DNA from: an uncultured Lysobacteraceae bacterium
Lineage (GTDB): Bacteria > Pseudomonadota > Gammaproteobacteria > Xanthomonadales > Xanthomonadaceae
Reading direction: 5' to 3'
Assembly (NCBI GenBank): GCA_937897645.1
Contig: CALCNV010000150.1
Span: 1-23,669 of the forward strand
Length of the DNA: 23,669 nt
This document shows, one piece after another, positions 1 through 7,518 of the stretch. The position numbers were made by a program, and so were the translations under genes. How positions within the stretch are numbered: position 1 is the stretch's first letter; each line of letters starts with the position of its first letter. A model generated the notes under the pieces. The model did no database searches. It was not told the DNA's origin and was given only the letters and a program-made list of their open reading frames with translations.

Positions 1-87
1 GAATTGAAGTTTTCAACCCTTTTACAACCGTCCGTGATTTCGGGGTAGAACCCCTGGCTCTAATGCAATGTTGCGACTGTGAGAGCC

Positions 88-1299
88 CTATTCGCTCAGC
101 TTGGCTACTGCGGCTGCGAGGTTGTGGGGCGCTAAATGGCTGTAACGCAGTGTCATCTTGAGGTCTGCATGACCCAAAAGCTCGCGCACGGTGTTGAGGT
201 CTACTGACGCACGCACCAGCTTGCTTGCGAAGTGATGACGCAGGTCATGGAAGCGGAAGTCCTTAATGCCCGCAGCATCAAGCAATGCGCCCCATGCTGT
301 TTTGACGCCCACGATATCGAAAAGCTGCCCTTCCTTGCCCCGTTGTTCGGCCCACTGGGCAAGCACCCGCTGTGCTTCTGTATTCAATGGCACATGACGC
401 TGGCGTGCGTTCTTGGCACGTTCTGCACGTACAGTAATCATGCTTGCTTCAAGGTCAACGTCTGACCAGCGAAGCGAAAGCAGTTCACCCCGACGCAGCC
501 CAGTATTGATTGCAAGCAATATCACTGGGGTCAGATGGTCGCCAAAGCTACCTTCTGGCAATACTGGATACAGCGGCTCGTCACGCAGCGTGCGCCAACG
601 ATTGCCCGACGCCCTGGCTTCGACCATCCAGCGGTCACGGTTCACCAACGCCGTACGCAGGCGTGCTTCTTCATCAGGTGACAGACTACGTACGACCTTG
701 CGGGACTCGACTGTGCGCTTGCGCAGGTCAGCGAGTGGGTTCCTATCCAGCACACGCCACTCCACTGCTTTGGCGATTACAGAACGTAGGCAATCAAGCT
801 CCCGGGAAGCCGTTGCCTTCGTCGCGGGCTTGCCAGTCCGGGTGGTAGGGGTAGTCACACGTCGGCCCCACCAAGCATCGATAGTTTCAACGTCTATGGC
901 AGACAGGGGCTTGTCTAGCTGACCCGCGAACGCAAAGCGGATGCATTTGATGTACTGGGCAGCGCCACGTAGCTCGACAGTGGCCCACGGCTCGTAACGC
1001 TTCGTCAGGAAGTCATCAAGGGTGGGCGTGACGGCTACTGTTCTAGCGATGCTGGGCAAGCCCCGCTGGATGACCTCAGCAGCCGCTTGGGCAGCATGGG
1101 CGCGGGCTTCCTCTAGGGTCAGATGACTGAACGGCCCGAGGGTGCGACGTTGACCCCGCGTCCATTCGATAACCCATGCTTTATGACCCGAGGGCTGCAC
1201 TCTGAGCAGCAGGCCACGCATCAGGGTGTCCCTAATCTCGTAGGGACGCTCCCGGGGCTCGGCAGTCGCTAGGAGTCGTTTGGTGAGCTGTGCGCGCAT
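88..1299 (-). CDS. Tyrosine recombinase (phage/island integrase), left element
   Basis: Site-specific tyrosine recombinase of 403 residues. The N-terminal 60 residues look like the arm-binding domain of P4-type integrases (GLLLRVQPSGHKAWVIEW). A core-binding domain follows at about 92-190. The catalytic domain has a full active set: Arg269 in NTGLRRGELL, His351 and Arg354 in HDLRHHF, His377 in LLGHADL and the nucleophile Tyr386 in LRYSHL. I chose the ATG at 1299 because residues upstream of it in the open frame are low-complexity and unlike an integrase. It is transcribed away from the tRNA at 1522, so its element should extend leftward out of the window; only 87 bases lie downstream of its stop, holding a small hairpin (42-54) and nothing else I recognise. 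It is not closely similar to the integrase at 1763. Function is secure; which element it moves is inferred. Confidence 0.9.
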   Translation of the reverse strand: MRAQLTKRLLATAEPRERPYEIRDTLMRGLLLRVQPSGHKAWVIEWTRGQRRTLGPFSHLTLEEARAHAAQAAAEVIQRGLPSIARTVAVTPTLDDFLTKRYEPWATVELRGAAQYIKCIRFAFAGQLDKPLSAIDVETIDAWWGRRVTTPTTRTGKPATKATASRELDCLRSVIAKAVEWRVLDRNPLADLRKRTVESRKVVRSLSPDEEARLRTALVNRDRWMVEARASGNRWRTLRDEPLYPVLPEGSFGDHLTPVILLAINTGLRRGELLSLRWSDVDLEASMITVRAERAKNARQRHVPLNTEAQRVLAQWAEQRGKEGQLFDIVGVKTAWGALLDAAGIKDFRFHDLRHHFASKLVRASVDLNTVRELLGHADLKMTLRYSHLAPHNLAAAVAKLSE

Positions 1300-1331
1300 G
1301 TATCTGTCCCGGGTCAGTTGTCGTTGCGGCT

Positions 1332-1352
1332 GTAAGTGCAGCCGTAAGTGCA
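1332..1352. repeat. Phased direct repeat upstream of left integrase, candidate arm-type sites
   Basis: Two exact copies of GTAAGTGCA start at 1332 and 1344, 12 bp apart, just upstream of the left integrase start. A 12-bp step is also seen in the repeats next to the other integrase. Short direct repeats beside an integrase are typical arm-binding sites, so this is a plausible binding site for the recombinase at 88-1299. No core crossover site could be identified for it. Confidence 0.45.
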
Positions 1353-1521
1353 ACGTATCGGACCGGGGAAAATGGAGGCTGGACGAGGAACATCCGCATC
1401 GGGACGTGCGGGAAACGGAAGTCCTTGAGGCCAAAGGGCTTTATAGGTGATAGGCGCTCTTGGGACGCCCGGGAAGGGCTGGCGCAGCCCCACCTGACAC
1501 GTCTAGACTACGCAAGTACCT

Positions 1522-1597
1522 GGGGCGGTAGCTCAGCTGGGAGAGCGCCACGTTCGCATCGTGGAGGTCAGGGGTTCGATCCCCCTCCGCTCCACCA
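1522..1597 (+). tRNA. tRNA-Ala (anticodon CGC)
   Basis: A complete 76-base cloverleaf can be drawn by hand. The acceptor stem GGGGCGG pairs with CCGCTCC and contains the G3:U70 wobble that identifies alanine tRNAs. The D arm is GCTC/GAGC, the anticodon stem CCACG/CGTGG encloses loop TTCGCAT (anticodon CGC, reading GCG), and the T arm is AGGGG/CCCCT around TTCGATC. The discriminator A and an encoded CCA end at 1597. A P4-type integrase gene begins 165 bases further on, so the 3' end of this tRNA is the likely attachment site, with the element restoring the gene end. Confidence 0.97.
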
Positions 1598-1622
1598 TCG
1601 GGTAGTCTAAAGAAGTCCAACG

Positions 1623-1665
1623 AAGGCCGGAATCCCCAATAAATACAAGGGTTTCGGCCTTTTTT
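1623..1665 (+). terminator. Rho-independent terminator after tRNA-Ala
   Basis: AAGGCCG at 1623-1629 pairs with CGGCCTT at 1655-1661. The stem is extended by CCC/GGG through a small bulge, and a run of six T (1660-1665) follows. It sits 26 bases after the tRNA and probably ends its transcript. It lies on the element side of the junction, so the element brings its own terminator for the tRNA it repairs. Confidence 0.7.
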
Positions 1666-1701
1666 GTGCCCAGTGCAGTGCGATACCGTCTATTGCAATC
1701 C

Positions 1702-1760
1702 GGGGGCAACTGGGGGCAACCTTGGGGGCAACAGGCACAAGCCGCTGATGAGTTGCCCCC
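1702..1760. repeat. Integrase arm-type repeats, left end of element
   Basis: Three direct copies of GGGGGCAAC occur at 1702-1710, 1712-1720 and 1724-1732, and an inverted copy GTTGCCCCC at 1752-1760, just before the integrase start. The second and third copies are 12 bp apart, and the 21-bp block 1712-1732 recurs with one mismatch at 10384-10404. This placement, between attachment core and integrase, is what is expected of arm-type integrase sites. They may also let the integrase repress its own promoter. Confidence 0.7.
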
Positions 1761-1762
1761 AA

Positions 1763-2986
1763 ATGCCCCTGACAGATACCGCGATCCGCAAGGCAAAGCC
1801 CACGGAAAAAACCCAGCGCCTAGCCGATGGCGGGGGCATGTATTTGGAGATAGCCCCATCTGGTGGCAAGTGGTGGCGATTGAAGTACAGGTATGGCGGC
1901 AAGGAAAAGCGCCTGTCCCTTGGCACCTACCCCGATACCGGCCTGGCTGACGCACGCGGCAAACGCGACGATGCCCGCAAGTTGCTGGCCGCTGGCATTG
2001 ACCCCGCCGAGCATCGCAAGGCCACCCGCACCGCTGGAGAGGAACGCGCGGCTAACAGTTTCGAGGTTGTCGCGCGTGAGTGGTTCGCTAAGCAAAAAAC
2101 CGGCTGGGTAGAGGGGCATTCAAACAAGGTGCTACTGCGTCTGGAAAACGACGTATTCCCTTGGCTGGGAAAGCGGCCTATTGCCGATATCACCGCAAAG
2201 GAACTGTTGGCCACAATTAACCGCATCGTGGATCGCGGGGCGGTAGATTCAGCGCACCGCGCGCTGCAAAACTGCGGGCAGATATTCCGCTTTGCCGTGG
2301 TGACCGACCGCGCCGAGCACAACCCGGCCATTAACCTGCGGGGCGCACTACCGGCCGCGAAGGAAACACACCTGGCCGCAATCACCGATCCCGACAAGGT
2401 GGGCGGCTTGCTGCGCGCCATGGATGCCTATACGGGTTCGCTGGTGACCAAGTGCGCCTTGCGATTGGCCCCGCTGGTGTTCGTGCGACCCGGCGAACTG
2501 CGGCAAGCCGAGTGGGCAGAGATTGACCTGGACAAAGCGGAATGGAATATCCCGGCGGAGAAAATGAAGATGCGCGAGCCGCACCTTGTGCCGTTGTCCG
2601 CACAAGCCGTGGCGATCCTGACTGAGATGCAATCCCTCACAGGACGCGGCCAATACGTGTTCCCCAGCGCGCGCAGCTCCAAGCGCGCCATGAGTAACAA
2701 CGCAATACTGGCAGCCCTACGCCGCATGGGCTTCGACAAGGAGGAAATGAGCGGTCACGGCTTCCGCGCGATGGCTCGCACGATTCTGGATGAAACCCTG
2801 CACTACCGGCCCGACTACATAGAACACCAGCTCGCCCATGCCGTGAAAGACCCAAACGGCCGCGCCTATAACCGCACGGCACACTTGGCCGAACGCAGGA
2901 AGATGATGCAGGGATGGGCGGACTATTTGGACACCCTGAAAGCTGACAAGGGGACCGTTCTGGCGTTTCGCAAGGCGTCTGTATGA
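1763..2986 (+). CDS. P4-type tyrosine integrase
   Basis: Integrase of 407 residues that would catalyse insertion and excision at tRNA-Ala. The N-terminal DUF4102-type arm-binding domain is clear (MPLTDTAIRKAKP, then LADGGGMYLEI and WWRLKYRYGGKEKRLSLGTY). A SAM-like core-binding domain spans about 100-200. The catalytic residues are Arg242 in VRPGEL, His332 and Arg335 in GHGFRAMA, His359 in HQLAH and Tyr369 in RAYNR, so it looks active. The ATG at 1763 was chosen because MPLTD is the conserved family start; an in-frame ATG at 1748 is possible and neither has a clear ribosome site. An inverted arm repeat lies directly in front of the start, suggesting self-regulation. Typical length for the family is about 400 residues. 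Confidence 0.95.
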   Translation: MPLTDTAIRKAKPTEKTQRLADGGGMYLEIAPSGGKWWRLKYRYGGKEKRLSLGTYPDTGLADARGKRDDARKLLAAGIDPAEHRKATRTAGEERAANSFEVVAREWFAKQKTGWVEGHSNKVLLRLENDVFPWLGKRPIADITAKELLATINRIVDRGAVDSAHRALQNCGQIFRFAVVTDRAEHNPAINLRGALPAAKETHLAAITDPDKVGGLLRAMDAYTGSLVTKCALRLAPLVFVRPGELRQAEWAEIDLDKAEWNIPAEKMKMREPHLVPLSAQAVAILTEMQSLTGRGQYVFPSARSSKRAMSNNAILAALRRMGFDKEEMSGHGFRAMARTILDETLHYRPDYIEHQLAHAVKDPNGRAYNRTAHLAERRKMMQGWADYLDTLKADKGTVLAFRKASV

Positions 2987-3063
2987 CGCGACACCAAGCG
3001 GCGTGACCGGGTGCTGATATCACCCAGCCGCGCCTTCCACAACCGTTCCAAGGAGAACGAATC

Positions 3064-3264
3064 ATGGCAAGTGAAAGTGTAGCCCTTACCCTGAATGAGA
3101 AAGACCGGCTGGGCGAATTGATGGCCAATGCCATCGCTGTGGCAGACCTGCTGCAGTCTGCAGGGGAAGGTGGCGCGGAGGTTCCCAGCAGGACGTTGAC
3201 GCAAGTTGGCTACATGCTGAGGAATCAGTTGCAGGAAGCCTCAGCGCTGACGGTGAGGGCATGA
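3064..3264 (+). CDS. Small uncharacterised protein
   Basis: A 66-residue acidic protein preceded by a strong ribosome site (AAGGAG, seven bases before ATG). It appears mostly helical (LNEKDRLGELMANAIAVADL, then TQVGYMLRNQLQEA) with no membrane segment, cysteines or DNA-binding motif that I can see. It lies alone between the integrase and the XRE gene, in the same direction. Position next to regulators of a mobile element suggests a small regulatory or accessory role, but no family was recognised and no function is assigned. Confidence 0.65.
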   Translation: MASESVALTLNEKDRLGELMANAIAVADLLQSAGEGGAEVPSRTLTQVGYMLRNQLQEASALTVRA

Positions 3265-3336
3265 GCGCGCAGATCATCCATTTCACGCGAAAAATGAAAC
3301 GAGGTCAAACAGTCAGATAGGGCGCAAGGACATGTA

Positions 3337-3597
3337 ATGGTTCGCACAGTAAAGGCGCTCAAGCAATTCTCAGGAGTTACCCATGAGGACGTTTATGGAG
3401 CACTCCGCGTTCTAATCGCTCGACGCCGAGAGTTGGGCGTCACTCAGCAAGATATTGCCAACCGCATGGGCGTCACTGTGTCGGTAGTGTCGCGCCTGGA
3501 GAACTCGGATTCGCGAAACTCTCGGCCACCTTCACTCAAGCTTCTCCAACGATATGCAATCGCTCTTGGGGCAGAAGTTCGGCTCGCGGTGACTTAG
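3337..3597 (+). CDS. XRE-family HTH regulator
   Basis: An 86-residue protein with a Cro/CI-type helix-turn-helix at about residues 27-75: LGVTQQDIANRMGVTVSVVS is the helix-turn-helix core, followed by RLENSDS and LKLLQRYAIALGAEVRL. It resembles single-domain XRE repressors and HigA-like antitoxins, but no toxin gene is next to it, so a repressor of the element is more likely. A ribosome site (AAGGA) lies about seven bases before the ATG. A 15-bp palindrome at 3635-3649, between this gene and the AlpA gene, is a natural candidate for its operator and would put the whole downstream operon under its control. Confidence 0.85.
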   Translation: MVRTVKALKQFSGVTHEDVYGALRVLIARRRELGVTQQDIANRMGVTVSVVSRLENSDSRNSRPPSLKLLQRYAIALGAEVRLAVT

Positions 3598-3634
3598 CCA
3601 AAGTGGCAAGACGCGCTTGATTGCTCCCTGATGG

Positions 3635-3649
3635 TGCCTAGCCTAGGCA
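3635..3649. promoter_or_regulatory. Palindromic operator candidate before the AlpA operon
   Basis: TGCCTAG and CTAGGCA form a perfect inverted repeat around a single central C. It sits 38 bases after the XRE gene and 40 bases before the AlpA start, in the only substantial gap ahead of the long overlapping operon. Size and symmetry suit an XRE dimer. Binding is inferred. Confidence 0.5.
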
Positions 3650-3689
3650 TCCAATACCGTCCATTCCGAGGCGGTAAGGGGCAGAAAAA

Positions 3690-3929
3690 ATGCACGTACT
3701 CAATGACACTGGCTACCTTAGATTGCGGGATATCGTGGGCAAGCCCGCGACTGAAAAAGCCCCAGCAGTGCCTGGGATCATCCCTGTATCACGCTCCACT
3801 TGGTGGGCGGGTGTCCGCAGTGGCCGCTATCCAAAACCTACGCGCGCCCTTGGGCCGCGCATTACCGCCTGGAGGTGTGAGGACATTTCCGACCTGATTG
3901 AACGCGCCGCCAAGGAGATTGCTTCGTGA
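3690..3929 (+). CDS. AlpA-family transcriptional activator / excisionase
   Basis: A 79-residue MerR-like winged-helix protein of the AlpA family. The hallmark stretches are present: YLRLRDIVG at the start, IPVSRSTWWAGVRSGRYPKP in the recognition region, and GPRITAWRCEDISDLIER at the end. In P4-like elements AlpA-type proteins act as excisionase or as activator of integrase and late genes. It opens the long operon: its stop overlaps the GTG start of the next gene (GTGA). Start choice is the only ATG in front of the conserved region. It could serve as directionality factor for the integrase at 1763. Confidence 0.9.
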   Translation: MHVLNDTGYLRLRDIVGKPATEKAPAVPGIIPVSRSTWWAGVRSGRYPKPTRALGPRITAWRCEDISDLIERAAKEIAS

Positions 3930-4549
3930 GCGGGCCGTCGAGTCGCGCAAGCAACGAAGCTAACAAGGCCGAGCAGGCACGTCAGGCGTCGATCAAGAAC
4001 ACGCAGACCAGCGTAAATCGGGTGTTCGATAGCCCCGAGCGTGCGGCGGACATTTCCGATTACGTGGGTGCGCTGCGAACGTACTACGCCGACGACTTGA
4101 ACCGCCAGAAAACCACGACCGACCGCGAGTTGAAGTTCTCGCTGGCCCGCAGCGGTCAGACGGGCGGCAGCACGCAAAACGATCAGCAGGCCGAGAAGGG
4201 CCGGCTGTATGCGCGTGGGCTGCTGGACATTGACCGCAAGGCACTGGGCGCGGGTGCGGAATTGGAATCCGCCGACCAGGATGCGCGTGCAAGGCTGATT
4301 TCGCTGGCCACGTCGGGACTGGACGCCACCACGGCTGCGACCCAATCGGCATCGGCGATGCGTAGCAACCTGCAGTCCGGCAAGTCCACAGCGCAGGCGC
4401 AGGGGATTGGCGACATTTTCGGCAGTCTCAAACCCGCGTTTGATGCTTCCAAGGATGCGGCGGCTCGGCGCAAAGCTATCGACGACGCTTACGGCAGACA
4501 GGGCACCTACAACACGTCAGGCCAGTTCGGGTACGGAGGTGGCACTTGA
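3926..4549 (+). CDS. Podovirus internal-virion (ejection) protein-like
   Basis: A 207-residue, Ala/Gly/Gln/Ser-rich, helical protein without signal peptide or membrane segment. Its middle part, with LKFSLARSGQTGGS and then AEKGRLYARGLLDI, resembles my recollection of small internal-core/ejection proteins of podoviruses (T7 gp14-like position). The C-terminus is flexible and ends in Gly-Gly-Gly-Thr. It starts with GTG overlapping the AlpA stop, with a strong AGGAG site nine bases upstream, and its stop overlaps the TTG start of a GNAT gene. In many podoviruses a GNAT-type protein sits beside this protein, and the same pair recurs here. A capsid-modifying or stowaway virion protein of a satellite is possible. 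Similarity is from memory and moderate; the alternative is an unrelated element-specific protein. Confidence 0.5.
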   Translation: MSGPSSRASNEANKAEQARQASIKNTQTSVNRVFDSPERAADISDYVGALRTYYADDLNRQKTTTDRELKFSLARSGQTGGSTQNDQQAEKGRLYARGLLDIDRKALGAGAELESADQDARARLISLATSGLDATTAATQSASAMRSNLQSGKSTAQAQGIGDIFGSLKPAFDASKDAAARRKAIDDAYGRQGTYNTSGQFGYGGGT

Positions 4550-5007
4550 GCATTCGACCCGCAACCGTGGCCGACACGAGTGCCATTCTCGACATTGGCG
4601 CTGCAGCGTATCGAAACACGGACTACGTGCAGATAGCAGATGCCTGCCCTGATGCAGCCGCCGACCTGATCAGCACAATGAGAGAAACAGGAGTGCTGAT
4701 GGTTGAAGATCGCGCAGGCGAGATAGTGGGGATCGTTGGGATGATCATCGCGCCGTACTTCCTCAATCGCGCTTATCGCACTGCCCACCAGTTGATCTGG
4801 TGGGTTGAGCCAAGCATGCGGGGCCGAGGAATTGGAAGGACACTGCTTTCGGCTAGTGAGCTTGCTTGCCGATACATAGGCGTGGCGGCAATCAACAACA
4901 TCACGCATGCGAACAGTCCGGCTGCGGCCACTGCACTCTATGCCGACATGGGCTATCCCAACACCGAAACCTCATTCTCAAAGGTGACCCGATATGGCCA
5001 CCACTAA
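4546..5007 (+). CDS. GNAT-family acetyltransferase
   Basis: A 153-residue GCN5-related N-acetyltransferase. The N-terminus SIRPATVADTSAILDIG is the usual first strand and helix, and the acetyl-CoA loop is visible as VEPSMRGRGIGRTLL, with the C-terminal part containing NSPAAATALYADMGY. The start is TTG, set by a strong GGAGGT six bases upstream and by the 4-base overlap (TTGA) with the preceding stop; no ATG fits as well. It overlaps the next gene by 14 bases. Podoviruses often carry a GNAT-fold protein in the internal-virion cluster, and the neighbour upstream fits that setting. The substrate is unknown; it could instead be a defence or toxin-type acetyltransferase. Confidence 0.8.
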   Translation: MSIRPATVADTSAILDIGAAAYRNTDYVQIADACPDAAADLISTMRETGVLMVEDRAGEIVGIVGMIIAPYFLNRAYRTAHQLIWWVEPSMRGRGIGRTLLSASELACRYIGVAAINNITHANSPAAATALYADMGYPNTETSFSKVTRYGHH

Positions 5008-5398
5008 AACGAGGAACCCCCCCGCTGGCGGGCGCAGGGGTTCGGGCAAAGCAGATTTGGACAGCCGTTCACATATTACCGCAATGCGCCGGTTGTACGG
5101 CATGAACGACCCGCCGCGCCTTCCCAAAAACTGGCGAGATCGCTTGCCTGCTCCCGGCGTCTACTACGCCGCATGCGTGGTGAAGCTGGGCAAGCCCAAC
5201 GGTACTGGATGGGCACAAGGGCGATGCCCCTTCCATGAGGATCACGATGCGTCCTTGAGCGTGCAAACGACCGACCCGCATGGCGGCTGGCGCTGCTTTG
5301 CAGGATGCGGACAAGGCGATCTTGTCAGCTTTCACCAGCGCCGCACTGGCAAGCCGTTTGTCGAAGTCGTGGCGGACCTTCTGCGGGGTGTCGCATGA
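4994..5398 (+). CDS. CHC2-type zinc-ribbon primase subunit
   Basis: A 134-residue protein holding an isolated DnaG-type CHC2 zinc ribbon: Cys78 and His81 in RCPFHEDHDASL, Cys101 and Cys105 in WRCFAGCGQGDLVSF. This domain recognises the template for primer synthesis. It lacks the TOPRIM catalytic part, which sits at the start of the next gene, so the primase is split over two genes. Its stop overlaps the next start (ATGA at 5395), consistent with equal production of both parts. Start at the ATG at 4994, preceded by AAGGTGA, inside the end of the GNAT gene. The first 30 residues are basic and probably disordered. Confidence 0.85.
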   Translation: MATTKTRNPPAGGRRGSGKADLDSRSHITAMRRLYGMNDPPRLPKNWRDRLPAPGVYYAACVVKLGKPNGTGWAQGRCPFHEDHDASLSVQTTDPHGGWRCFAGCGQGDLVSFHQRRTGKPFVEVVADLLRGVA

Positions 5399-7518
5399 AT
5401 GCCGTGATGAGTGTCGAGACTGCCCAGGACGGCGCGCGCCGATTGTTCGGGCGTGAAATTGCCGATGGCTTCCACCCTGTTGCCTTGCACTGCTACACCG
5501 ATGCGCAAGGCACCCCGCTGTTCTACCGCCCGCGCTTGAAAAACCCCGATGGCCGCAAAGTAATAAAGCCGATGCGGCTGGATGGCTCACGGTTCGTCCT
5601 GGGCGAGCCACCAGCGCCGGCACAAGGCAAGCCGCTGTATCGCCTGCCGCAATTGCTGGCGGCCAACCCTGCGGACCTGGTGTGGATTGTGGAGGGTGAA
5701 GGCTGTGCTGATGCCTTGCATGCGGTGGGCTTGGTCGCCATCACCAGCGGAAGCGCCACCAGCGACAGAGCGGCCGACTGGCAACCGATGCAGGGGCGGC
5801 ACTGCGTGCTATGGCCTGACAACAACAGGCCGGGGGCTGAGTACGCGGCGCGCGTTGCCGAACGATTGCAGGCCATGGGCTGCACTGTGGAAGTCGTGGA
5901 CGTGGAGCCGTTGGCGTTACCTGCTGGCGGCGATGTTGTGGATTGGCTGACTGAGAATCCCAATGCAACGCCACAAGACCTACTCGCACTACCAAAGCTG
6001 GTGCCCGCCAATAAACAAACGGCGGATATTGGCCTCCCTGCTGTGACGGTCACTGCAACTGCACCGGAGCCGTTGCGACGTCCCGTGCCGCCGCCTGAGC
6101 CGTATCCCGTGAAAGAGTTAGGACCGATCCTTGCGCCCGCGTGTGAAAGCCTGCGCCGTGTGATTCAGGCACCGGACGCAATATGCGGGGCGTCCCTACT
6201 TGCTGCGGCATCGCTGGCAGTGCAAGGGCTGGCAGACGTCACCAATAGTGGGCGCGTCCATCCGCTGAGTCTGTGGTTCCTAAGTGTGGCCGAAAGCGGC
6301 GAACGTAAAAGCGCCGTGGATAGCGAAGCCATGAGGCCGGCGCGCGAATATGAAAAGGGGCTGGCAAGCGCCTATGACGCCGAAGCCGAAGCGCACCGCA
6401 CGGCAATGGAGGAATGGGAGGCACGATGCGACAAGGCGCGCAGCACAGCCAAGAAAGCGGGCGGCGTTGGATTGGGCGATGCGTTACAAGATATTGGCCC
6501 TGCCCCACCCCCACCACTGCGGCCCATCGTAATTGCAGCGGACTTTACCGCTGAAGGATTGGCGAAGTTACTCGCAGCCGGTCTACCGAGCATGGGTGCA
6601 TTCACCGATGAGGCGGCGCTGGTGTTTGGCGGGCATGGGATGAGCAAGGAAACCGTAACCCGTACCGCTGGCACCTTGTGCAAGCTGTGGGATAGCGGAA
6701 GCCTGGACAGAATCCGCGCGGGTGATGGCCCGGTAAAGCTGTACGGCCGACGCCTGGCGCTGCACTTGATGGGGCAACCCGTCATCGCAGAGCGCGCGCT
6801 GTCTGATGATGTTCTGGCGGGGCAAGGCTTCCTTGCACGCTGCCTGCTGGCATGGCCGCAATCCACCGCCGGAACGCGTCCTTACCGTAGCGAGAACCTG
6901 GCCGATGATGCGGCATTGATCCGCTACCGGGCGCGGGCGACCGACTTGTTGGCGCTGCCGTTGCCGATGGCCCAAGGCGCGCGCAACGAGTTGGCACCGC
7001 CCCTGCTGTCCCTGTCGCCTGAAGCGTTCCAATTCTGGGAAGTCCTGCACAACACAATCGAAACGGAGATGGCACCGGGCGGGAGCTTCGCCACGGTAAA
7101 GCCTTGGGCAAGCAAGACACCAGAGCAGGCCCTACGCATTGCCGGGGTGCTGACGCTGTTTGAGAACGCACACGCCCGCGCCATTGACGCGACCACGATG
7201 GAACGGGCGGCGGAGTTGGCGCTGTGGCACTTAGGAGAAGCGGCAAGGTTGGCGGGCACGGCGGCGCTATCGTCGGAAGTGCGGGACGCTGAAGCATTGC
7301 TGGCCTGGGCGCATGAGAACCGGCACGCGCGCGTCTATTCCACCATGGCGCTGAACCGTGGGCCGGCACGCATCCGAGAGAACGAGACTTTCCGGCAGGC
7401 CATGGGCGAGCTTGAACGCGCAGGATGGGCATTGCCCGTCGATGGCGGAGCAATGATGGACGGTCGCCACCGTCGTCACGTCTGGGACGTGCTGCCGCTA
7501 TCGGCTGGGGGTGAATGA
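5395..7518 (+). CDS. TOPRIM / DUF3987 primase-helicase
   Basis: Replication protein of 707 residues. Residues about 95-170 form a TOPRIM domain with the acidic motif around Glu100 (IVEGEGCADAL) and the PDNN motif at Asp142. Residues about 245-660 form a DUF3987-type ATPase: a Walker-A-like AESGERKS at 299-306, with Arg where Gly is usual, and a Walker-B-like FTDEAALVFGG at about 403. A charged helical linker lies between them at 312-355. With the upstream zinc ribbon it would give primase plus helicase, comparable in role to P4 alpha, and so the element can probably start its own replication. The ATG at 5395 was chosen because it overlaps the previous stop; an ATG at 5407 is also possible. 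Confidence 0.88.
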   Translation: MNAVMSVETAQDGARRLFGREIADGFHPVALHCYTDAQGTPLFYRPRLKNPDGRKVIKPMRLDGSRFVLGEPPAPAQGKPLYRLPQLLAANPADLVWIVEGEGCADALHAVGLVAITSGSATSDRAADWQPMQGRHCVLWPDNNRPGAEYAARVAERLQAMGCTVEVVDVEPLALPAGGDVVDWLTENPNATPQDLLALPKLVPANKQTADIGLPAVTVTATAPEPLRRPVPPPEPYPVKELGPILAPACESLRRVIQAPDAICGASLLAAASLAVQGLADVTNSGRVHPLSLWFLSVAESGERKSAVDSEAMRPAREYEKGLASAYDAEAEAHRTAMEEWEARCDKARSTAKKAGGVGLGDALQDIGPAPPPPLRPIVIAADFTAEGLAKLLAAGLPSMGAFTDEAALVFGGHGMSKETVTRTAGTLCKLWDSGSLDRIRAGDGPVKLYGRRLALHLMGQPVIAERALSDDVLAGQGFLARCLLAWPQSTAGTRPYRSENLADDAALIRYRARATDLLALPLPMAQGARNELAPPLLSLSPEAFQFWEVLHNTIETEMAPGGSFATVKPWASKTPEQALRIAGVLTLFENAHARAIDATTMERAAELALWHLGEAARLAGTAALSSEVRDAEALLAWAHENRHARVYSTMALNRGPARIRENETFRQAMGELERAGWALPVDGGAMMDGRHRRHVWDVLPLSAGGE

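Noticed and set aside
42..54. Small hairpin GGGGT-AGA-ACCCC downstream of the left integrase
   Set aside because: Short stem without a T run on either strand, so not called a terminator.
1476..1490. Hairpin GGGCTG-GCG-CAGCCC before the tRNA
   Set aside because: No T run follows and no gene ends nearby; left uncalled as possible chance GC-rich symmetry.
3337..3597. Toxin-antitoxin system around the XRE gene
   Set aside because: The HTH protein resembles HigA-like antitoxins, but no toxin-sized gene with a recognisable toxin fold is adjacent.
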